Below, one piece after another: positions 1 to 10,087 of a stretch of 64,000 bases of DNA. Every line of letters begins with the position of its first letter. The first letter of the stretch is position 1. This DNA is from Multifurca ochricompacta (Eukaryota > Basidiomycota > Agaricomycetes > Russulales > Russulaceae): assembly GCA_022496185.1 (NCBI GenBank), contig WTXG01000179.1, positions 1-64,000 of the forward strand, read 5' to 3'. The translations under genes and the position numbers were made by a program. Under the pieces are notes generated by a model that made no database searches, was not told the DNA's origin, and saw nothing but the letters and a program-made list of their open reading frames with translations.

Positions 1-213
1 ATCGGTGTTTGTCTTCAGGACTTCCCCTTGAAACCTCTGACTCGATCGTCTCAGTGCTTTTGGCACTTTCCGCTCAACATTGTCACTCGGGAGCAGCCCC
101 GTTGACTTTGACTCATCCACTCATACTCCAAGAGGTCTTATTGATCTCTTATCTGAACACACGTACGAGGCTGTCGCACAAGTCGTGCAGGACGTCTCAC
201 ACCGGACGTAACA
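1..213 (+). repeat. 3' end of a Ty3/gypsy LTR (left-truncated by window edge)
   Basis: The stretch matches, in the same sense, the last ~210 bp of the LTRs seen in reverse at 8204-8786 and 26484-27067, and ends in the family terminus GTAACA at 208-213. It abuts gag sequence directly, skipping the PBS, leader and first part of gag that follow this LTR in the other copies. It is therefore either a separate LTR inserted in the gag of Gypsy-A or the product of an internal deletion. The left part lies outside the window, so the target-site duplication cannot be checked. Confidence 0.75.
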
Positions 214-1044
214 GCACCAACCTGTTCTTATCTCTAATATGAGGGGATGCAGTAGATGACTGGATGATGGAACAGCTGGAGTGGCTGAACAAACAAGTCG
301 AGAGTGGTCATTGCACCACTAGTGAAGTTCTCTGGGAAACCATTGCCCAGCGATTCAAAGATGCATTTATGGACGGACAGGCCAAGCAGAAGGCTGCCCG
401 AGAATTAAAGTCCCTGAAAATGGAAAAGGGGGAATTGGATGCCTATGTGGCAAAATTCAGAAGCCTGGCTAATAGGGCTGGGTATGACACAGATGAGGAA
501 GTGACACTGGACCTCTTCTTGCAAGGGTTGCCCAACCCACTAGTCAAAAACATTATCCAGTTCCATCACCCCAGGACTGGGATGGATGGGTTGATGCTGC
601 TCGATGACAGCAGCAGGATTACCTTGATTTCCAGACATGTTTTGGAATCGACACTAAGAAGGGAAAGACCTGTGACCAGTGGAAGGCTGCCTTTGGGGTT
701 AAGCCTACTCATGCCTCCCAGAGGGACCCAAATGCCATGGATACCTTGGCTGACAGAACCAGAGTGTGGGCTGCGCTTACTGAAGATGAAAGGCAGATGC
801 TGATGAAGGAAGGAAGATGCTTTCACTGCAAAGTGCAAGGCCATATGTCGAAGGAATGCCCAAAGAAGGGGGCATGAGTGGCAGAAGCAACGGTTGCACC
901 TGTCCATAACAATCCACCTACTGTTGACAAGAAAACGCCAATGAAAGAAGAAAAGGCACAAGAGATATGGGCCAATATGATGAAAGAAAGTGAGGAAGTA
1001 TGGGCCATTTTGGTAGAGAAGGCATTCACCAAAAAGGATTTTTA
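214..1044 (+). pseudogene. gag of Gypsy-A, 5'-truncated
   Basis: Encodes the C-terminal half of a Ty3-type Gag. It holds the retrotransposon gag core (about 264-560) followed by one CX2CX4HX4C zinc knuckle (about 820-860, CFHCKVQGHMSKEC), which would bind element RNA in the particle. The frame is broken by TGA near 240 and TGA at 878 (Arg in the homologues), and by small frameshifts around 590-800. It ends in TAA at 1042-1044, and pol starts in the -1 frame across the same bases. The N-terminal part present in Gypsy-B and -C is missing. Not functional. Confidence 0.85.
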
Positions 1045-1549
1045 ATTGGCTCTACCCCTTCAGCCTGGGCATGAGCATTACATGTAACCTCTGTGTATAC
1101 TAGTTGCTTCAAATCATTGAAAATACCAGTACATTTCGAGACTACACAGAGGACAGCCAACCATGACATCTTGATAGACTCAGGAGCCACTGATAACTTC
1201 ATCAGCCCACAAATGGCAAGGACCATGGGCTTGGGGATGCTGGAACTCCCCCAGGAAAAGAACATTTGGAACATAGACGGAACAGCCAATAGAGCTGGAA
1301 GGATTACCCACTACACCGACCTTAATGTCCAAGTGGGAGAAAGGACAAAGGTGATTCGATTCCTCGTCACCAATCTAGGAAACGAAGATCTAATCCTAGG
1401 ATATCCCTGGTTGGCTGCATTCGAACCAAAGATCAACTGGAGCGATGCAACAATGGATAAAGAATTCTACCCTGTTCTCATTACATCGCTAGGGTATGAT
1501 TATGCCATCTGACAAACAAGAGTACAAAGAGCAGAGGAAGGAGACCCAG
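1045..1549 (+). pseudogene. pol protease region of Gypsy-A
   Basis: A pepsin-like retroviral aspartic protease segment. The reading frame at 1093-1512 contains the catalytic motif DSGATDNF (about 1174-1197) and the downstream hydrophobic segment LILGYPWLAAFEP. The protein would process Gag-Pol. The frame ends at TGA 1510-1512, shortly before a solo LTR that separates it from RT. Gypsy-B and Gypsy-C carry the homologous segment on the minus strand. Confidence 0.85.
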
Positions 1550-2149
1550 TGTTACGCTCAGAGGGGCGTATGCAGTCAAGTGCGGGCGGCTAGGTCACAG
1601 AGACAAGGTCAGGACGATCTTGGAACGATGCAGAAGACAATATGTCCGACGCAGGGTCTACCAGAGTCACAGGCTCAGTGTACAAGTCACAGAGGACGAG
1701 TACCAAAGGGATGAGTTTGGGTGGTGAGACACAAGGAAGGAAGTAAAGGTCCACAAGACTTCTGATTGACACAAAAGCTCAAGATGGGGAACCATCTGAG
1801 CGAGACTAGCTAGGGTATATATACATGCTGGACTAGCTTAGTCATCAGGGTTCTTATCTGTCTATCTAAGCACTGTGGTTCTGGATGTGTGACTATGGAA
1901 CCTTCCATCAGAACCAGTGCCACTGTCTTCCCACGTCAACTAAGGTTCAGGGTCCTTCTGTACACAAGGCATCAAACCTTACTGTCACGTGATCTGCTTC
2001 TGTACCTCATGCCGTATCTGTCTTCTGGACTTTGGTGTGGACATCATGACTAAGCCGGTGATGTCCTTGTGGACCCGCGTGGCTGCTGTCACTGCTTGTG
2101 TGTCTCCCACGTCTTGCCGTCTGTTGGGTATGCTGGGTAGGTCATAACA
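1550..2149 (+). repeat. Solo LTR of the gag-only element family, with 5-bp TSD
   Basis: This 600-bp sequence is the same LTR as the two at 12086-12691 and 13626-14231. It starts TGTTACGCTC and ends CATAACA, and is flanked by a perfect 5-bp target-site duplication CCCAG (1545-1549 and 2150-2154). It interrupts Gypsy-A pol between protease and RT, so it inserted after Gypsy-A and then lost its interior by LTR-LTR recombination. Compared with the other two LTRs it has many CpG to TpG/CpA changes. The strand given is only the reading direction; the family's transcription sense is the minus strand of this sequence. Confidence 0.93.
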
Positions 2150-3617
2150 CCCAGGTTGTTGTTATGCCATGAAAGCATCGGAACTTGCCCAAAAGGCAGT
2201 GGAAGGACATACAGAGAAAACCTTTGAGGAGGTGGTGCCAGAAGTCTACCACCAACATTGGAAGGTATTTTCGGAGGAAGAGTCACAATGCTTCCTGCCC
2301 ATGCGACCTTGGGACCACGCTATTGAGTTCGCACCTGATACCCCATCAGCAATTGACTGCAAAATTTATCCATTGTCCCAGAAAGAGCAAGCAGCACTCA
2401 CAACATTCCTCGAAGAGCACCTTGCAAAGGGATATATTCGTCCATCGAAGTCACCATATGCATCACCTTTCTTCTTCATCAAGAAGAAAGACAGTAAACT
2501 TTGACCTGTCCAGGACTACCAATGGATAAATGCCCACACCATAAAAAATGCCTATCCTCTTCCCCTCATCTCTGAGCTTATTGACACCATGTGAGACAAA
2601 TCCCTCTTTTCCAAAATGGATGTCCAGTGGGGATACAACAATATCAGGATCAAGGAAGGAGACCAATGTAAAGCAGCATTTAAGACCAACCAGGGACTCT
2701 TCGAGCCAAATGTTATGTTCTTTGGCCTTACCAACTCACCCGCTACCTTTCAATCTATGATGAACCACATCTTCTGTGACCTCATTCTCACAGGCAAAGT
2801 GGTGGTATACATGGACGATATCCTAGTGGCTACAGCCGATGATCTGGTCCACCACCAAGAGTGGGTTCATCAAGTATTGGACATTTTACATGAACACAAT
2901 CTATATCTCAAACCAGCCAAATATTCATTTGAACAATGAAGTGTAGAATACCTGGGAGTTATCCTGGAAGGAGGATGTGTGTGGATGGACCCAGTAAAAG
3001 TGCAAGGAATCCGGGAGTGGCCCATACCCACATGTGTCAAAGATGTGCGATCCTTCATTGGATTCTGCAACTTCTACTGACAATTTGTACAAGGATTTTC
3101 GGGAATTGCCCAACCATTGAATGGGCTATTGAAGAAGGATATACCTTGGCATTGGGGAAAGGAACAGCAACAAGCCTTTGAACAGATCTGAGACATTGTG
3201 GGCTCAGAACCGGTCCTCTTACAACCAGACCTAGAAAAACCCTTTGAACTTGAAGTTGATGCATCACACTTTGCAAATGGTGCAGTACTAAACCAATGGG
3301 ATGTGACAGGGTTGCTTCACCCAGTTGCCTTCTATTCGGAGACATTCTCACCAGCAGAACAAAATTACAACATTTGGGACAGAGAACTGCTCGCCATTGT
3401 AAAAGCACTACAACATTGGCAACCGTATTTAGCAGGGACTCCTCATAAAACCATTATCCACACTGACCACTCCAACCTATTATATTGGAAGGAACCCCAC
3501 AAGATTAGTCGACGGGTTGCTTGTGAAGTCCTAGAGCTGGAGGAATATAACTTCATGTTGAAACACATTGCTGGGAGTTGCAATGCATGCGCAGATGCTT
3601 TATCATGATGGCCTGAC
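2150..3617 (+). pseudogene. pol reverse transcriptase and RNase H of Gypsy-A
   Basis: Segments 2169-2504, 2616-2939 and 3198-3608 together give a Ty3-type RT followed by RNase H. Visible motifs are the KMDVQWGYNNIRI block, FFGLTNSPATFQ, the catalytic YMDD near 2809-2820, and the RNase H start FELEVDASHFA near 3245. At least six in-frame TGA codons interrupt it, for example KL*PVQ at about 2503, FY*QF at about 3078 and LS*WPD at about 3606. Gypsy-H keeps CGA CGT (Arg Arg) at the FY*QF site, so these stops are best explained by C to T at CpG. Confidence 0.9.
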
Positions 3618-4587
3618 TTGAACAACAGAGGAGAGGACAACAATGATATCACAGTCCTCCCTGAAGAGGTCTTCACAAAAGCAGCCGTCGTGAGCCTCCA
3701 CGACATGGATTTATGGACCCAAGTGTCACAAAATATGAATCAGCAATTATGTCAATCATGGGCAGACACACATAATCTGAAGAAAATTGACAGCCTTTGG
3801 TGGAAGGATGGGGATCGGCTCATTGTCACCAGTGGTGACAACATTAAGAGGGGGGTGATCCATTTTCACCACGACCTTCCCTCTGCGGGCCACCCCAGCA
3901 TTGCTAACACATATGCCCTGGCTAAATGAGATTACTGGTGGCCAAACATGAAGAAAGATGTGGAGAACTATGTGAAAGGATGTGCAGACTGCCAAGCCAA
4001 TAAAATAAACACACACCCACACCCACCAGCACTGTTCCCAATCACACCTACAGCCTCACTACCATTTCAGACCATTGTGATGGACTTCATCATCAAGCTC
4101 CCCATCTCCAGAGGCTTTGATTCTATCTTGACCATCACAGACCACGACTGTTCTAAAGTGGCACTGTTCATACCCTGCAATGAGTCCGTCACAGCAGAAG
4201 GAGTAGCCAAACTCTACCTGGATCATGTCTACAGACACTATGGCCTCCCTGAAAAAATCATCTCTGACTGCGACCCATGTTTCACCTTTGCATTCGCTAA
4301 GGCACTCTGTAAGACCTTGGACATCACCCAAAACATCTCAACCGCCTACCATCCACAAACTGATGGACAATCAGAAAGAACGAACCAATGGCTGGAACAG
4401 TACCTTCGGTTCTGGTGCAATGGATGGCAGGATGATTGGGCTGATTGGCTGGCAATGGCAGAGTTTGCACATAACTCATGGCCCAACGGGACTACTAAGA
4501 CTCCTCCATTTTCACTTATCATGGGATGGATGCCACGGACCAACTGGACCAAGAAACCCACAAATGTCCCATCAGCTGCACAGCGTA
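3618..4587 (+). pseudogene. pol integrase of Gypsy-A, cut by the Tc1-like insertion
   Basis: Contains the His2Cys2 zinc-binding domain (H near 3860, CADCQ near 3980) and the DDE catalytic core with MDF (about 4081), ISDCDP (about 4260, Arg to Cys next to the second Asp) and the HPQTDGQSERTNQ block carrying the Glu. The stop LAK*DYWW at about 3928 again sits at an Arg position. The frame reaches the TA at 4586-4587 where the foldback element inserted and resumes after 6211. Confidence 0.9.
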
Positions 4588-4949
4588 CAGTGCCTCACAA
4601 AACTGAGTCAATGTTTTGCACTTTTACACTGTTTGTTGAATATCACATCAACCAAAACAAATATAAACAAAGTCTTGGTAGACCATAAAAGGTACAGGAT
4701 AAGGGTTATGTAATGCAACAAACATTATGTAAGTCTGATCAAAACCTGTGGAGCTATGCCCATTTCAAATTGGGGACTCATTGACTCAGTTTTGTGAGTG
4801 GGTATCAGAAATATCAGAATCTGATGCTCCACCAAATGTACAGCAACCAATCCTTAATACATGGTTACCATAGTTATATTAATATTGATGGGACCTGGAA
4901 TAGAGCTATTTAACCATGGTTTACATTCCCAGAATATTATAATTTCCCA

Positions 4950-5393
4950 ATGCACCCCACCTCCTCTGCTCAGAAAGAAAACATGCTCTCTCTGGCCTCT
5001 GAAGGTCATTCCACTGACACTATTGCCTCCAGACTCAGCCTCAGCCAATCCACAGTCTCTAGGACACTCAGGACCCTCCTTCCCAACCATCAGTCACCTC
5101 ATTTTGGTCATCTTTCCAAGCTCTCTGCTACCTCTGAACATGCTATCATGATACAAATCACCACAGGAAAGGTTGGCAATGCTGTCCAGGCCACAAAGCA
5201 CATCAATTCCATCATCCCCAACCATGTCTCTTCACAAACTGTGCACTGGGTTCTTAAACAACATTCATTCAAGGCTGTAACAAAGAAGAAAAGGCCACTA
5301 CTCTCTGCAGTACATTGCAAGAAGCACTTAGCCTTTGCTTTGAAGTACAAAGAGTGGACTGTGCAGGACTGGCATCTGACCCAAACCTGTTGA
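4950..5393 (+). pseudogene. Truncated Tc1-type transposase, left arm (DNA-binding half)
   Basis: A 147-codon frame from ATG. Its first ~130 residues are a bipartite Tc1/Tc3 DNA-binding domain: a first helix-turn-helix around LASEGHSTDTIASRLSLSQS and a second one before KAVTKKKRPLLS. It ends at the arm junction just after KYKEWTVQDW, before any of the DDE catalytic residues, and then runs into the loop and stops. At best it could bind element ends without catalysis, as known truncated transposases can; expression is unknown. Confidence 0.85.
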
Positions 5394-5847
5394 TTTTGGT
5401 CTCATCTGACCAAATCACCCTCTTCCAGTCCTCCATAGTCCAGTTTTGGTACTTCAAAGCAAAGGCTAAGTGCTTCTTGCAATGTACTGCAGAGAGTAGT
5501 GGCCTTTTCTTCTTTGTTACAGCCTTGAATGAATGTTGTTTAAGAACCCAGTGCACAGTTTGTGAAGAGACATGGTTGGGGATGATGGAATTGATGTGCT
5601 TTGTGGCCTGGACAGCATTGCCAACCTTTCCTGTGGTGATTTGTATCATGATAGCATGTTCAGAGGTAGCAGAGAGCTTGGAAAGATGACCAAAATGAGG
5701 TGACTGATGGTTGGGAAGGAGGGTCCTGAGTGTCCTAGAGACTGTGGATTGGCTGAGGCTGAGTCTGGAGGCAATAGTGTCAGTGGAATGACCTTCAGAG
5801 GCCAGAGAGAGCATGTTTTCTTTCTGAGCAGAGGAGGTGGGGTGCAT
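5373..5847 (-). pseudogene. Truncated Tc1-type transposase, right arm plus loop
   Basis: Reads on the minus strand from ATG at 5847. The first ~131 residues are identical to the left-arm copy. It then continues through the loop into the start of the catalytic domain, with the first catalytic Asp in VIWSDETKINRFGSD. At 5372 it runs into the antisense of the left arm (stop at 5269), so the remaining two catalytic residues are missing. The junction falls right after FGSD. The inner residues KYQNWTMEDW differ from the left arm's KYKEWTVQDW, so the arms may derive from two different Tc1 copies. Confidence 0.85.
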
Positions 5848-6209
5848 TGGGAAATTATAATATTCTGGGAATGTAAACCATGGTTAAATAGCTCTATTCC
5901 AGGTCCCATCAATATTAATATAACTATGGTAACCATGTATTAAGGATTGGTTGCTGTACATTTGGTGGAGCATCAGATTCTGATATTTCTGATACCCACT
6001 CACAAAACTGAGTCAATGAGTCCCCAATTTGAAATGGGCATAGCTCCACAGGTTTTGATCAGACTTACATAATGTTTGTTGCATTACATAACCCTTATCC
6101 TGTACCTTTTATGGTCTACCAAGACTTTGTTTATATTTGTTTTGGTTGATGTGATATTCAACAAACAGTGTAAAAGTGCAAAACATTGACTCAGTTTTGT
6201 GAGGCACTG

Positions 6210-6747
6210 TATCAGCCAATGGGAAGAGGTCAGGAAATTGGCTAATGAGAACCTGCTAAAGGCACAAAAGACCCTCTCTGAAAGGCCATTGAAGTTCACA
6301 CCTTATCAGACCAATGACCTCGTATGGCCAGAAGGAAAGAACATCCACACATCACATCCCACTGCCAAATTAGCTCCCCGACACCATGGGCCTTTCACAA
6401 TAACAAGGAAGCTGTCAGATGTGTCATATGAACTCAAACTTCCACCCACATGGAGAATTCATCTGGTCTTCCACATCAAACTTCTGACACCTTACAAAGA
6501 GACATCCCTGCATGGGGAAAACTTCCTGAGACCTCCCCCTGAATTAATTGATGGAGAAGCAGAATGGGAAGTGGAGCAGATTCTAGACTCCTCATGTAAA
6601 GGCCAAGGGCGCAAGCTGCATTACCTAGTCAAGTGGAAAGGATTCCCAGACTCTGACAACTCCTGGGAACCAGCCGGGGATATCTTTGCCCTGGTTCTTA
6701 TCATGGAATTTCATGCCCGTCACCCAGAAGTGCCTAAGAACAGTTAA
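6210..6747 (+). pseudogene. pol C-terminus of Gypsy-A with chromodomain
   Basis: Continues the integrase after the Tc1 insertion: the C-terminal LVWPEGKNIHTSHPTAK block (GPY/F-like region), then a chromodomain at about 6559-6700 (WEVEQILDSSCKGQGR, LHYLVKWKGFPDSDNSWEP). Its aromatic and Trp cage residues are mostly in place. It ends in TAA at 6745-6747. Chromodomains on fungal Ty3 integrases direct insertion to heterochromatin marks. This section has no internal stop and is the best preserved part of the element. Confidence 0.9.
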
Positions 6748-6824
6748 AAGGAGATGACCCCAAGCCCTAGTTGAACCCCCAGTACATGCTCTCTCAGCAA
6801 TGTCCTACAACCCAACAGTCTATC

Positions 6825-8023
6825 ATGTCTTTCATCACTGCCAATGCTGCCGTCGATGCCTTCACCTCTTCCCATGTAGTTGTTGAGAATTTCCCCTCCG
6901 CTCACCCTTCCACTCATCCCTCCTCACTGATCGACTATGAAGCCACTGAAGCTCAGGTCAAAAACCAGTCTCCCAACCCAAATGACGACTTTGAGCACAG
7001 TGAGGAGCTGCACCCAAATGACCTATTGGGCATGGAATTGGATGATGAAGTACCCAAATTTCCTTTCTTTGCTAACAATCCCAATTCCTCGATGTACTTC
7101 CCTCTCGAGATCACTATGGCTGATGGGACAACTGCTATTGCCAAGTACATCTTTTACACCAACAGAGGGATGGACATCGCTGGATGTATGAAGAAGGACA
7201 GCCCTGTTTATGGGGCCCTGGTTTACTTGGAGGAAAGGTACACAGGTTGTCTTCATCACACCATGACCAATGAGCAGCTCAGGCACCTTGCCGCTGAAGA
7301 CTCTCGAGCCTTTGCAATCGATGAGGTATTGAATGACATGCGACTTCCACATCTCAAGGCAGAAGTGATGAGATTGTGGAAGAACCTGATGTTGCGTACG
7401 ACACTGAACAAGCAGTACAAAGAGCATGCGAAGATGATGGCATGACTAACCAATGGGATGTTCCAAGTAGAACAGGAGTTGGTGGAGATTCAGAAAAGGT
7501 TGGAGACAGGAGATGCATACCAGACCATCGCAGAAAGGTATGCCAATACATATGCACAACCCCTTCCCCCACAATCGTTGGGGGCTGCTCTGCGGTTGCT
7601 ACCGAATCAGTTCGAGATGCCACATATGCATGAAAACCCCCATGGAGAGACCTGCTGGCAATGCGACAGCAAGTACCATATCAGCTGGAATTGCCCCCTC
7701 AATCACAAATGGTGCCAGCATTGTCACAGTAACCTTCACTGGAGTAGGTTCTGCATCTTCTGCCATGTGGGAGTTGCCCCGATGATTATCAACCCATCTG
7801 GATGGTGCAGCAATGCCTCTGACATAACGTGGGGCACTGTGAGCTGGACTGTCCGGTCCATGACCTATGCCACTCATGTGGTCAGTGCGGCCCCTATGGA
7901 TTCCTCTGCGCCCACAGATGCCCTCAGGACTTGGACAAGGAGAATTACATGCTGGATGATCATAATGTAGCTGACGATTATCTGGACCTAGTGCAGGATG
8001 ATGATGGTACAAGTCATTTCTAG
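6825..8023 (+). pseudogene. Third ORF of Gypsy-A: acidic N-terminus plus array of zinc knuckles
   Basis: Lies between the pol stop and the polypurine tract, the place where env sits in errantiviruses, but shows no signal peptide or membrane segment. The ~400-codon frame has an acidic N-terminal part, a central helical region with KAEVMRLWKNL and MFQVEQELVEIQKRLE (possible coiled coil), then a Cys/His array: CWQCDSKYHISWNC and CQHCHSNLHWSRFC are both exact CX2CX4HX4C knuckles, followed by one spaced knuckle and a Cys-rich tail. It is damaged by a TGA at about 7443-7445 and a 1-nt deletion near 7813. Homologues are in Gypsy-B and -C. I do not recognise the family; a second nucleocapsid-like RNA-binding protein is an inference. 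Confidence 0.75.
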
Positions 8024-8041
8024 CCAGGTCAGCTAGAACCA

Positions 8042-8203
8042 GAAGAGGGGGTGATGTTACAATCCCTGCTGAGTAACCCCATTTTCTTCCACCTTCCCAA
8101 CAATGACCCCTCTCTACCACCCACTCTGCACTTTATGATTATGTCTCCGTCCTGGGATCCATCATGTGCCTTACTCCCATCCCGTGACTCACTTTGGACT
8201 TGT
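8042..8203 (+). repeat. Polypurine tract and truncated 3' LTR of Gypsy-A
   Basis: GAAGAGGGGGTGA at 8042-8054 is followed by TGTTACAATCCCTG, the LTR start of this family. The LTR matches the family for about 150 bp, then is replaced at 8204 by the opposite-strand LTR of Gypsy-B. The remainder of this LTR is not found on the other side of Gypsy-B. Confidence 0.85.
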
Positions 8204-8786
8204 TGTTACGTCTGGTGCGGGACATTCCACATGACTTGTGTGACAGCATTTGTTCATGATCAGATAAGAGACCAATAAGGCCCCTTGGAGTTGCATATGA
8301 GAAGTCAAAGTTGAAGAGGCTGTACTCTAAGATGATGTTGAATGGAAAGTACCAAAAGTACTGAGATGATCGAGTCAAAGTGTTCAAGGGGAGTCCAGAA
8401 GACAAGCACCGATGTATTCAATAAGTCAAGTCTGAGGTCTACAATGTAGTTACAGCGGACTTATATACGTAATTGAGTGAGTGTCTAAAGATAAGATATC
8501 AATGAGTCATGTGGGCCTGAATATACGAAAGCAGAGGGCATAAAGCCTGGCTTCTGATAGGGAATTAAGTAAGTGTCCGGTCGTAAAGATAAAGAGATAG
8601 TGAGATAAGGGTCAATCATAGACAAACAGTATGCACACAAGTCCAATTAGCAGTCACAGGGATGGAAGTAATGCACATGAGGGTTCCAGGAGGGAGACAT
8701 GATGAGAAAGTGTAACGTAGGAGGGCGAGTGGGGTCTTTGTTGGGAAGGGTGAAGAAAAGTGGGGTACTAGGCCCTGGTTGTAACA
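8204..8786 (-). repeat. 3' LTR of Gypsy-B
   Basis: 583 bp, on the minus strand TGTTACAACC to ACGTAACA. Preceded on the minus strand by the polypurine stretch AAAGGAGGGTGA (around 8787-8798), which fixes it as the 3' LTR. Pairs with 26484-27067. Confidence 0.9.
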
Positions 8787-8817
8787 TCACCCTCCTTTCT
8801 GGTTCAAGCTGACCCAG

Positions 8818-10011
8818 CTAGAAACGCGCACCATCGTCATCCTGTACCAGGTCCACATAGTCATCTGCCAAGTTCCAATCTCCTATGGTGTAAGTCTCAT
8901 TGGCTGCACATTGATGTGTGCACAAAAAGCCATATGGGCCTTGTCATCCGCACTGGGGGCACAAGTCATAGATCGGACAATCGAGCTCACGATGTCCCAC
9001 ATTGTGACACAGACATTTGCCACACCACCCCGACAGGTTGACAATTGTTGGGGCGATGCCCATATGGCGGAAAATGCAGAACCGACTCCAGTGTAGGTTG
9101 CTTCGGCAGTGGTGGCACCACTTACGGTTAAGAGGACAATTCCAGCTAATGTGATACTTGCTATCACATCGCCAGCATGTCTCTCCTCGGGGATTCTCAT
9201 GCATCCATGGCATTTCAAATCGGTTTGGCAGCAGTGTTGGCGCGGCTCCTAATGATCATGGTGGGAGGGGTCATGCATAAGTGTCTGTGTACCTCTCGGC
9301 GATTGTTTGATATGCGTCCCCTATTTCCAGCCTTTTTCAAATCTCTGTCAACTCCTGCTCTACTTGGAACATCCCCCTTGTGAGCCTCGTCATTTGCTTT
9401 GCGTACTCTTTATACTGAGTGTTGAGCATGGTGTGAAGTGTCAGGGTCTTCTGCAGTCTCATTACTTCAGCTTTGAGACACAGGAGGCACATGTTGTTCA
9501 ACACCTCGTCGATTGCAAATGCTCGGGGGTCATCAGCTGCAAGATGTCCCAGTTGTTCGTCACTCATCATATGGTGAAGATGACCAGTGTATTGTTCTTC
9601 CAAGTATACCAGGGCCCCATAAACAGGCCCATCCTTTTTCATGCAACCTGTGATGTCCATCCCTCCATTGGTGTAAAAGATGTACTTAGCTATGACCTTT
9701 TCTCCGTCAGCCATGGTGATTTCGAGGGGGAAGTATGTAGAGGAGTTCGGGTTATTGGTGAAGAAAGGGAATTCAGGGACATCGTCATCCTGTTCCATGT
9801 TGACAAGATCATTTGGGTGGGGCTCTTCAGAATGGTTGAAGTTGTTGTTGGGGTTCAGCAACTGGGCTTTGACTCGTTCTGTCACGGCTTCATAGTTGAT
9901 AGGGGAAGAGGGATGAGTAGAGGGGTGAGCAGAGGGGAAAGCTTCCACTACCACATGAGTGGTGGTGAAGGCGTCGACGGTGGCAGAGGCAGCGATGAAG
10001 GAAGAAGACAT
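8818..10011 (-). pseudogene. Third ORF of Gypsy-B (zinc-knuckle protein)
   Basis: Homologue of the 6825-8023 ORF. It starts at ATG 10009-10011 (MSSSFIAASATVDAF) and ends at TAG 8818-8820. The N-terminal frame 9337-10011 is open for 224 codons. A TGA near 9337 and a frame change separate it from the knuckle part (about 8940-9215), which contains CWRCDSKYHISWNC, CHHCRSNLHWSRFC and a third, wider CX2CX6HX4C motif. Conservation of the Cys/His spacing between decayed copies suggests the ORF was under protein-level constraint in the ancestor. Position after the chromodomain and before the polypurine tract is the same as in Gypsy-A and -C. Confidence 0.75.
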
Positions 10012-10087
10012 GTCAAGTGTGTGGTAGAATGTTACTGGTGAAGTATTGTTCTGGGGAGTTCATCTGGGGTCTGAGAGTCGTCCCCTT

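Larger units (their letters stand above)
4588..6209. mobile_element. Foldback Tc1/mariner-like element: 785-bp inverted arms, 52-bp loop
   Basis: The element starts CAGTGCCTCACAAAACTG and ends with the exact reverse complement, flanked by a TA on each side (4586-4587, 6210-6211) as expected for Tc1/mariner insertion. The left arm 4588-5372 and right arm 5425-6209 have equal length and map onto each other without indels: the ATG at 4950 mirrors the one at 5847. They appear identical for about 760 bp and differ only in the innermost ~24 bp. Each arm carries the N-terminal part of a Tc1 transposase. Removing the element restores the Gypsy-A integrase frame. It looks like two left ends joined head to head, unable to make a complete transposase. 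Confidence 0.92.
214..8203 (+). mobile_element. Gypsy-A: decayed chromodomain Ty3/gypsy element, interrupted twice
   Basis: Order on the + strand is partial gag, protease, RT, RNase H, integrase, chromodomain, a third zinc-knuckle ORF, a polypurine tract (8042-8054) and the start of the 3' LTR (8055-8203). It is interrupted by a solo LTR (1550-2149) and a palindromic Tc1-like element (4588-6209). Every coding section has stops, many at codons where the homologues have Arg, as expected from CpG decay. The 3' LTR is cut after about 150 bp by the end of Gypsy-B. The same family as Gypsy-B, -C and -I by protein and LTR similarity. Confidence 0.9.

Noticed and set aside
6825..8023. Third ORF as an envelope gene
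   Set aside because: No signal peptide, hydrophobic membrane segment or cleavage site; Cys/His knuckles dominate instead.
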